6,814 nt of DNA from Clostridia bacterium (GTDB lineage Bacteria; Aerophobota; Aerophobia; Aerophobales; AE-B3A), in the NCBI GenBank assembly GCA_009618505.1, contig WJOQ01000140.1, positions 1-6,814 on the forward strand. Direction: 5' to 3'. Within the stretch, counting starts at the first letter, position 1. Every line of letters begins with the position of its first letter. Both the position numbers and the translations under genes were made by a program. The notes under the pieces are model-generated. The model made no database searches, was not told the origin of the DNA, and was given only the letters and a program-made list of their open reading frames with translations. Below are positions 1 to 4,855 of the stretch, piece after piece.

Positions 1-824
1 ATAATCTTCAGATAAGCAAGATTCTCTTGCATATGAGCAAAAACTTGAGAGAAGATGCCGATTTCATAAGAAAAAAGGGAGAAAAAGAGTTTGGGAAGCT
101 ATTAAGAAAAGAGAGAGAAAACAAAAATCAAAGATGGCTAGTTTTGGATAGAGAAAAGCTATTTCGTCTGCATCCAGCTTTGCAAAAGAGAGTCCTTCGT
201 GAAGGTATTCGAAGAATAAAGGGTAACCTCAAGGAAATTGGCTCAGACCATTTGGATTCTGTCCTGGATTTAGATGGAAAAAGAGGGACAAAGCAGTTAA
301 GCCTACCAGGCAATTTAGTGATTCAAAAGCAATATGAAGACTTTCTAATCAAAAGAGGAGAATCTAAGAATATACCTTTTGCCAGATATTTGGTTATTCC
401 AGGGAAAACAGACCTATCTCAACTAAGTTTAACATTAGAAACAAGGTTGATTTCTGTAAAGCCACACTCTTTTCTTGCTTCTTCTTTCATGGACTTAAAA
501 GAGAAAGTCGTCTTGAATGAAGTGAGTGGTTTTCCAGAAGAGGAAGTTTTTTTTGATTTTGACAAACTGAAGCCTCCTTTATTTTTACGAAACAGGAAAA
601 AAGGAGATAGGTTTTGTCCTCTAGGAATGAAAGGGTCTAAGAAGATTAAGGATTTTTTCATTGATCTTAAAATTCCGGTGGAAAAAAGGGGGAAGATTCC
701 TCTTTTGGTGAATAGAGGCAAAGTAGTTTGGATAGTGGGTCATCGTATTGATGAACGTTTTAAGGTAGACAATAATACCGCAAAAATCCTTACCATAAAG
801 ATTCTTAAACATTTCCAGGATTGA
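1..824 (+). CDS. tilS: tRNA(Ile)-lysidine synthase, C-terminal part (5' end outside window)
   Basis: TilS attaches lysine to the wobble cytidine of the CAU-anticodon isoleucine tRNA, which switches it to reading AUA and to isoleucine charging; it acts in the cytoplasm. The frame is open from base 3 to the TGA at 822-824, with no stop before the left edge, so the gene is truncated by the window. The catalytic PP-loop domain must lie upstream. What is visible is the middle substrate-binding region and the C-terminal TilS domain. The diagnostic stretch, roughly bases 580-770, reads RNRKKGDRFCPLGMKGSKK, then a KDFFID-KIP motif, then IPLL and VWIVGHRIDERFKV, all typical of the family's tRNA-binding C-terminal domain. 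TTG at 27 and ATG at 33 are not the true start, because the protein is clearly missing its front half. It ends 29 bases before hisB on the same strand. Identification rests on motif recognition of the C-terminal domain. Confidence 0.9.
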   Translation, partial: NLQISKILLHMSKNLREDADFIRKKGEKEFGKLLRKERENKNQRWLVLDREKLFRLHPALQKRVLREGIRRIKGNLKEIGSDHLDSVLDLDGKRGTKQLSLPGNLVIQKQYEDFLIKRGESKNIPFARYLVIPGKTDLSQLSLTLETRLISVKPHSFLASSFMDLKEKVVLNEVSGFPEEEVFFDFDKLKPPLFLRNRKKGDRFCPLGMKGSKKIKDFFIDLKIPVEKRGKIPLLVNRGKVVWIVGHRIDERFKVDNNTAKILTIKILKHFQD

Positions 825-853
825 CCAAAGTTCAGGTAAAGAGAGGAAAGTAA

Positions 854-1444
854 ATGATTACACGAAGCTCTATCGTGGAAAGAGAAACTAAGGAAACAAA
901 AGTTAAGATCCGAATTGATTTGGATGGAGAAGGACACTCGGAAATAAATACTTCTTATCCTTTTCTGGACCATATGCTTTCCTTGTTCTCTTATCATGGT
1001 TTTTTCGATCTGGAGGTTTTGGCTAAGGGGGATATCGAGGTAGACTATCACCATCTAGTAGAGGATGTAGGGATATGCTTAGGGAAAGCATTGAGAAAAG
1101 CCCTAGGGAATAAAAAGGGGATAAGGCGCTACGGAAATTGTTTTATTCCTATGGATGAGACGTTAACTCAGGTAGTTATAGATATTAGCGGACGCCCTCT
1201 CTTTATTTTTAATCTATTTCCTAAAGTGAAGAAAGAGAGCCCTGAACTGGAAGTCTTTAAGGAGTTCTTTAGAGGGTTTTCTTCTCATTCTGGAATTACA
1301 CTTCATATCAATCTATACTATGGTGATAATTTTCATCATCTTATGGAAGCTGTCTTTAAATCTTTTGCTTTAAGTTTAGATGAGGCAACGTCTCTGGATG
1401 AGAGGAGAAAGGAAATTCCTTCTACTAAGAAGAGAATAGACTAA
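854..1444 (+). CDS. hisB: imidazoleglycerol-phosphate dehydratase
   Basis: HisB dehydrates imidazole glycerol phosphate to imidazole acetol phosphate in histidine biosynthesis; it is a cytoplasmic, metal-dependent enzyme that forms large oligomers. The 196-residue length matches the monofunctional dehydratase; there is no fused histidinol-phosphatase domain. Family motifs are all present: R4-S-S-I-V-E-R-E-T near the start, FLDHML at 37-42, the metal-binding HHLVEDVGI at 66-74, MDET at 100-103, and the second metal motif HHLMEAVFK at 161-169, preceded by SHSGITLHI at 144-152. The two motifs each start with paired histidines followed by an acidic residue, as the internally duplicated fold requires. 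ATG 854 has a purine-rich ribosome site (GAGAGG at 841-846) at good spacing. No other histidine gene is in view, so this copy sits apart from any his operon here; its neighbours tilS and dtd have unrelated jobs. I see no missing key residue. Confidence 0.95.
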   Translation: MITRSSIVERETKETKVKIRIDLDGEGHSEINTSYPFLDHMLSLFSYHGFFDLEVLAKGDIEVDYHHLVEDVGICLGKALRKALGNKKGIRRYGNCFIPMDETLTQVVIDISGRPLFIFNLFPKVKKESPELEVFKEFFRGFSSHSGITLHINLYYGDNFHHLMEAVFKSFALSLDEATSLDERRKEIPSTKKRID

Positions 1445-1482
1445 AAGTCTCCTCCAATGAAGTTGAGCTTCCGGAATTATCT

Positions 1483-1923
1483 ATGCGGGTGATAATACAG
1501 CGAGTCAAGAAAGCTGAGTGTCTGATAGAGGGAGGGGTTGTCGGATTTATAAATAAAGGAATGGTAGTATTTTTGGGGGTAAGAAAAGGAGATAAATTAG
1601 CTGATGTAGAGTACCTGGCGGAAAAAATAGTTAATCTTCGTATATTCTCGGATGAAAAGGAAAAAATGAATTTTTCTCTCCTCCAGGTGAAGGGAGAAGT
1701 CCTTGTTATTCCTCAATTTACCCTCTATGGAGATTGCAAAAAGGGACTTAGACCCAATTTCGTTGAGGCAGCTCCGATAAAGGTGGCACAGCAATACTAC
1801 CTTAAATTCATAGAGTTAATCAGGAAAAGAGTAAATATTGTTGAAAATGGACAGTTTGGGGCTAAGATGAGGGTAGTAATAGATAATGATGGTCCGGTAA
1901 CCTTAATAGTGAATAGCAGATAG
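1483..1923 (+). CDS. dtd: D-aminoacyl-tRNA deacylase (DTD1 family)
   Basis: DTD hydrolyses D-amino acids (and glycine mischarged on tRNA-Ala) from tRNAs, a cytoplasmic proofreading step before translation. At 146 residues it has the usual family length. The start M-R-V-I-I-Q-R-V is the normal N-terminus of the family, which supports ATG 1483 even though only a weak ribosome site precedes it. The cross-subunit Gly-cisPro motif NDGPVT is intact at 135-140, preceded by GQFGAKM. The first catalytic motif, normally SQFTLY, reads PQFTLYGD at 77-84, so the conserved serine is replaced by proline while Q78, F79 and T80 remain; this is unusual (see findings). The gene starts 38 bases after hisB and is probably read with it. 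It is the last gene before the repeat-bearing intergenic gap. The family assignment is secure; full activity is inferred. Confidence 0.94.
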   Translation: MRVIIQRVKKAECLIEGGVVGFINKGMVVFLGVRKGDKLADVEYLAEKIVNLRIFSDEKEKMNFSLLQVKGEVLVIPQFTLYGDCKKGLRPNFVEAAPIKVAQQYYLKFIELIRKRVNIVENGQFGAKMRVVIDNDGPVTLIVNSR

Positions 1924-1935
1924 AAAAAACGTGAA

Positions 1936-2026
1936 TCGTATCTAGTATCTCGTATCTCGAAAAAAGGCTCTAGAGCGCATAAAAGGATAGGTTATACTAG
2001 ATACGAGATACGAACAACGAGATACG
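1936..2026. repeat. opposed degenerate heptamer repeats (CGTATCT / AGATACG) forming inverted arms
   Basis: The left arm runs in exact 7-base phase: CGTATCT (1937-1943), AGTATCT (1944-1950), CGTATCT (1951-1957). The right arm carries the complement, also in strict 7-base phase: a degraded unit TTATACT (1992-1998), AGATACG (1999-2005), AGATACG (2006-2012), a diverged 7-base slot AACAACG (2013-2019), and AGATACG (2020-2026). Two perfect 13-base pairings are possible and exclude each other: 1936-1948 with 1994-2006, and 1945-1957 with 1999-2011. The loop contains the perfect palindrome GCTCTAGAGC (1967-1976). No T tract follows, so a simple intrinsic terminator is not supported. It may be a dispersed intergenic repeat, comparable in style to the tandem heptamers known from cyanobacteria; function unknown. 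Confidence 0.85.
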
Positions 2027-2067
2027 AAGATTGTCCTGAGGTATTTCTTGAAAAGAAAGAGAAGATA

Positions 2068-2072
2068 AGAGG
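2068..2072 (+). promoter_or_regulatory. ribosome binding site of pilM
   Basis: AGAGG followed by AAGAA precedes ATG 2078 at normal spacing. It is the clearest purine-rich site in the pilus operon and marks where ribosomes would first load on the pil message; the later genes mostly rely on overlaps with the preceding stop. Confidence 0.6.
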
Positions 2073-2077
2073 AAGAA

Positions 2078-3169
2078 ATGGCAAGGGTAAATTTGGGGCT
2101 GGATATAGGCACAGCTTCAATAAAAGCAGTAGAGTTAATTAATAATAAAAATGGCTATGAGTTGAGGAATCTAATCAAAATAGACCTACCCTGGATGCAA
2201 GAAAATACTGAAAAAGAAGCCATTACGGCCAAACTAATCAAAGGTCTTATTGATAAGTACAAGGTTAATACCGGACGAGTTATTTCTGGAGTGAAAGGAG
2301 AGTCAGTTATTGTCAGAAGAATAAGGATGCCTTTGATGGGGCAGAGGGAGACTAATCAGGCTGTTAGATGGCAGGCAGAAGAACATATCCCTTATTCCCT
2401 TGATCAGGTATGTCTCAGTTTTCAGGTCCTGGAAAAAAATTTGATGGGAGAAGAAGGAGAGTATATGTCAGTGATCTTGGTGGGGGTGAAGAAAGAGGCA
2501 ATAAAAAAACATCTCCAGGTTCTTACCAGAGCGAGTGTTTTTCCTAGGATTGTAGATGTAGATGCCCTTGCCTTGTTTAATGTTTTTCAATTGTCTAATC
2601 CAGAGGATAAAGATAAGGTAGCTCTCCTTGAGATTGGGCATAACAATACCAGTATTGTCATTTTGGATAGAGGTTATCCTTTTTTAATAAGAGATATAAA
2701 TTGGGGTGGGTTTCACCTTACCCAAGCCGTCAAAAAAGAATTGAAGGTTAGCTATGAAGTAGCTCAAAAGATGAAGGAAAAATATGGAATTGATGCTGAA
2801 GAGATAGACCTGAGTAGGCCAGTGAATTCGCAAAATGAGAGCGAGGAGAAAAATAAAAGGCTAGTCAATGCAGCTATAAGAAAAGCAATGAATACTCTGG
2901 TAAAGGAAATCGTTCATTCTTTTGAATACTATACTTCTCAGAAAGAAGGAACAGCTATAAAAAGAGTGATTCTCAGCGGTGGAACTTCCTGTCTTAGAAA
3001 CATAGATAAGTTCTTATCGGAAGAGCTGGGTCTTTCCGTGGAAACAATCAATCCTTTTACGATTATTGCTGGAAAGCCTGCTAAGTTTCAATCTGAATAC
3101 TTATCAAAAGGGAGTTCTCTTTTTACTGTTGGGATAGGCTTAGCCCTTCGGAAGATAAAGAAGATATGA
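2078..3169 (+). CDS. pilM: type IV pilus assembly protein PilM (actin-like ATPase fold)
   Basis: PilM is the cytoplasmic actin-like component of the type IV pilus alignment complex; it binds the short N-terminal tail of PilN and links the motor platform to PilNOPQ. The 363-residue length is normal. The actin-fold phosphate-1 motif LGLDIGTASIKAVEL is at 7-21, the second nucleotide-binding strand LLEIGHNNTSIVI at about 183-195, and the adenosine motif VILSGGTSCLRNI at about 297-309. The second strand has Glu (E185) where many relatives have Asp. The middle region has the family's QAVRWQAEEHIPY pattern, a PilM hallmark distinguishing it from FtsA. There is no signal peptide or membrane segment, as expected. 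ATG 2078 has a good ribosome site. The stop TGA overlaps the pilN ATG by four bases, implying translational coupling. The following PilNOP genes argue against the type II secretion homologue GspL, which would carry a membrane segment. Confidence 0.93.
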   Translation: MARVNLGLDIGTASIKAVELINNKNGYELRNLIKIDLPWMQENTEKEAITAKLIKGLIDKYKVNTGRVISGVKGESVIVRRIRMPLMGQRETNQAVRWQAEEHIPYSLDQVCLSFQVLEKNLMGEEGEYMSVILVGVKKEAIKKHLQVLTRASVFPRIVDVDALALFNVFQLSNPEDKDKVALLEIGHNNTSIVILDRGYPFLIRDINWGGFHLTQAVKKELKVSYEVAQKMKEKYGIDAEEIDLSRPVNSQNESEEKNKRLVNAAIRKAMNTLVKEIVHSFEYYTSQKEGTAIKRVILSGGTSCLRNIDKFLSEELGLSVETINPFTIIAGKPAKFQSEYLSKGSSLFTVGIGLALRKIKKI

Positions 3170-3714
3170 TAGAGATAAATTTGCTTCCATCAGAAATCCT
3201 GGGAAGAAAGAAAAACAAGAATTTTATTATTTTTACAGTTTTATCCATTCTTCCAGTTATTCTTATGTGTATTATCCTTTTTTCCTCATTGGAAAAAGTG
3301 ATCAATTCTGTTCAAGGAGAGCTAGCTTGGACTAAAGAAAAGACAAGAGAGTACCAGCCTTTATTAAAGCAATTACAAGAGTTAAAAGATAAAGAAGCTG
3401 AGCTTCAACCACGTTTAATTAGAGCCAAGGAGGTGGTAGTAAATCGTTATCCTTGGTCGTTGGTTCTATATGAAATAAGCAGGTCTTTACCAGATAGTAT
3501 CTGGCTGACCAAGCTAGCCAAGAATATTGAAGGAAAGGACCAGCTTATTACTATAGAAGGATCCACTCTTGGCCAGACGATGGACATTGGAAAATTTGTG
3601 GACAATTTAAATAAATCCTCTCTTTTCCAGGAAATGACAATTTCCCTTGTATCAAAAGGCAATATTGAAGAAACAGAAATTATGACTTTTACCGCTGTCG
3701 GTAAGCTGAGGTAG
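3166..3714 (+). CDS. pilN: type IV pilus inner-membrane assembly protein PilN
   Basis: PilN is a single-pass inner-membrane protein whose cytoplasmic tail docks on PilM and whose periplasmic part pairs with PilO. The 182-residue protein starts M-I-E-I-N-L-L-P-S-E, which contains the INLLP signature that in studied systems inserts into a PilM groove. A basic stretch (GRKKNK) follows, then one hydrophobic segment at about 20-43. A charged, probably coiled-coil region lies at about 45-90 and a small alpha/beta domain in the last 90 residues, including a DSIWLTKL segment common in this family. The start codon lies within the end of pilM (ATGA overlap), so no separate ribosome site is needed. It is followed eight bases later by pilO. 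Sequence outside the INLLP motif is divergent in this family, so the call rests on motif, topology and position. Confidence 0.9.
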   Translation: MIEINLLPSEILGRKKNKNFIIFTVLSILPVILMCIILFSSLEKVINSVQGELAWTKEKTREYQPLLKQLQELKDKEAELQPRLIRAKEVVVNRYPWSLVLYEISRSLPDSIWLTKLAKNIEGKDQLITIEGSTLGQTMDIGKFVDNLNKSSLFQEMTISLVSKGNIEETEIMTFTAVGKLR

Positions 3715-3722
3715 GCTCATAA

Positions 3723-4403
3723 ATGATATTTACCTTAAAAGGAAGAATAGCTACAGGCGTAGGAATAGGTCTGGCCGTAATTTCTGTTTTTTACTGGGGA
3801 TTCTATGCTCCTCGGGTAAAAGCATTGCAAGGAATAAGAAGTGAGCTCAAGATGGAAAACCTTAAGATTGTGCGGATGAAAGAGAAAATCAATGAGTATA
3901 GGGAAGTGCAGAAAGAGTATGATCTTATAGAAGAAGAATTGTCTTTTTTGGAAGAGCATCTTCTAGAAAGAGATAAAATCTCTTCTTTTTTTAATGAGTT
4001 AAGCTTAAGAGGAAAAACGCATGGTATTGAATATATGGTAATAATTCCAGAAAAGATAATTCCGCAAGAGTATTATGAGCGAGTTCCAGTAAAAATGCAG
4101 ATATATTCTACCTATCACGCCCTGGGTGAATTCTTATCCGATGTTGCCAGGAGGCCCAAAATGGGTTCTCTTGCGGTGGAGAACATCGAAATGAAGAGAA
4201 TCGATTCGAGAAAGGCGGGTAGTTTAGCGGAGCAAAGGAACCATACTACTGAAGTGAATCTTTTAATGTTTATATATAGCAAGAAAGATGTTTCCCAGGA
4301 ACTTCTCGCAGAAGGAGAGCAGAATCAAGGGAGCCTCTCTGCAGTGAATAAAGGGGTAGAGGTAGACACCCAGGCAGAGCGTATTCAAAGTAGAAGAAGA
4401 TGA
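3723..4403 (+). CDS. pilO: type IV pilus inner-membrane assembly protein PilO
   Basis: PilO partners PilN in the inner membrane and contacts PilP, setting the geometry of the pilus alignment complex. The 226-residue protein has the PilO plan: a short cytoplasmic N-terminus, one hydrophobic segment at about 7-29, a long heptad-like charged helix at about 33-80 (LKMENLKIVRMKEKINEYRE and onward), then a compact alpha/beta domain at about 85-185 with the GIEYMVIIPEK and YHALGEFLSDVARRP segments typical of PilO. The last 35 or so residues are hydrophilic and look disordered, ending in SRRR, a tail not needed for the fold. A GAGG at 3708-3711, inside the end of pilN, could serve as ribosome site. 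The stop overlaps the next ATG by four bases. Confidence 0.9.
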   Translation: MIFTLKGRIATGVGIGLAVISVFYWGFYAPRVKALQGIRSELKMENLKIVRMKEKINEYREVQKEYDLIEEELSFLEEHLLERDKISSFFNELSLRGKTHGIEYMVIIPEKIIPQEYYERVPVKMQIYSTYHALGEFLSDVARRPKMGSLAVENIEMKRIDSRKAGSLAEQRNHTTEVNLLMFIYSKKDVSQELLAEGEQNQGSLSAVNKGVEVDTQAERIQSRRR

Positions 4404-4855
4404 AAATAAAGATAAATATGAGATTTGTCCTCTTGGCTCTATTGATGATGGGGCTTTTTCTTAAGTTGGATTATGCCTTTACCTCGACAAAAGAAGAGAA
4501 TAATCTCCAACTTTCTGTACCTTCAGTCTTTATCTACGATAGCAAAGGAAGACGAGATCCTTTTATTTCCTTAGTAGTTAAAGTAGATGAGGAAGAAAAG
4601 CTTCAACCTGAACCAGGGGAGGCCGAACCAAAAGAAGTTCCTATGTCCATATTAGAAGAATCGGAATATGTTCTGCTTGGTCTAATATGGGATCAAGACA
4701 AAGTTCTCGCTCTAGTTAAAACAACTACAGGAAAATGGATTGTGGGGAAAGGAAGTTTCGTAGATGAGTTTCTTGTTTCCGAGATTAACAAAGAAAAGGA
4801 AGAGGTCGTTCTGGTGGGAGAGAAAGAAATAATTAAGCTAAGGATAAGAAAATGA
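4400..4855 (+). CDS. pilP: PilP-like pilus assembly protein
   Basis: PilP normally bridges the PilN-PilO pair to the N-terminal domains of the PilQ secretin. This 151-residue protein begins with a basic residue run and a hydrophobic segment at about 8-27 that could be a signal peptide or anchor. It then has the family signature GRRDPF at about 50-55, an acidic proline-rich linker at about 65-80 (EPGEAEPKEVP), and a small beta domain, YVLLGLIWDQDKVLALVKTT followed by GKWIVGKGSFVDEF and an EKEIIKL strand. This matches the C-terminal beta-sandwich that docks on the secretin. Unlike the classical proteobacterial PilP it has no cysteine at all, so it cannot be a lipoprotein and is probably held by its N-terminal segment or is periplasmic. 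It overlaps pilO and pilQ by four bases each. The name rests on the motif plus position between pilO and a secretin. Confidence 0.83.
   Translation: MKIKINMRFVLLALLMMGLFLKLDYAFTSTKEENNLQLSVPSVFIYDSKGRRDPFISLVVKVDEEEKLQPEPGEAEPKEVPMSILEESEYVLLGLIWDQDKVLALVKTTTGKWIVGKGSFVDEFLVSEINKEKEEVVLVGEKEIIKLRIRK

Larger units (their letters stand above)
1924..2077. other. intergenic gap between housekeeping genes and pilus operon
   Basis: This 154-base stretch has no coding frame I can support. Bases 1936-2026 are occupied by opposed heptamer repeats (separate entry). The remaining 50 bases before pilM are A/G-rich leader ending in the pilM ribosome site. I see no T-run terminator after dtd and no convincing paired -35/-10 promoter, although a change of transcription unit here is plausible because this is by far the largest gap in the window. 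Confidence 0.7.

Noticed and set aside
27..35. TTG at 27 or ATG at 33 as the tilS start
   Set aside because: The frame is open to the left edge and the catalytic PP-loop half of TilS is missing, so the real start must lie upstream of the window.
419..1054. Antisense open frames opposite tilS and hisB
   Set aside because: Their products have no recognisable domain and they lie opposite strongly supported genes; they look like by-products of the AT-rich coding strand.
1467..1482. Strong ribosome site for dtd
   Set aside because: Only a weak GAG and a TTCCGGAA palindrome precede the ATG; the start is chosen from the conserved N-terminus instead.
1993..1998. TATACT as a -10 promoter box for the pil operon
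   Set aside because: It resembles a -10 box, but no -35-like hexamer lies 16-18 bases upstream, and it falls inside the repeat arm, so similarity may be by chance.
1936..2026. Intrinsic terminator after dtd, or a CRISPR-like array
   Set aside because: The inverted arms are AT-containing, the loop is long and no T run follows. The units are only 7 bases with no spacers, so it is not a CRISPR array.
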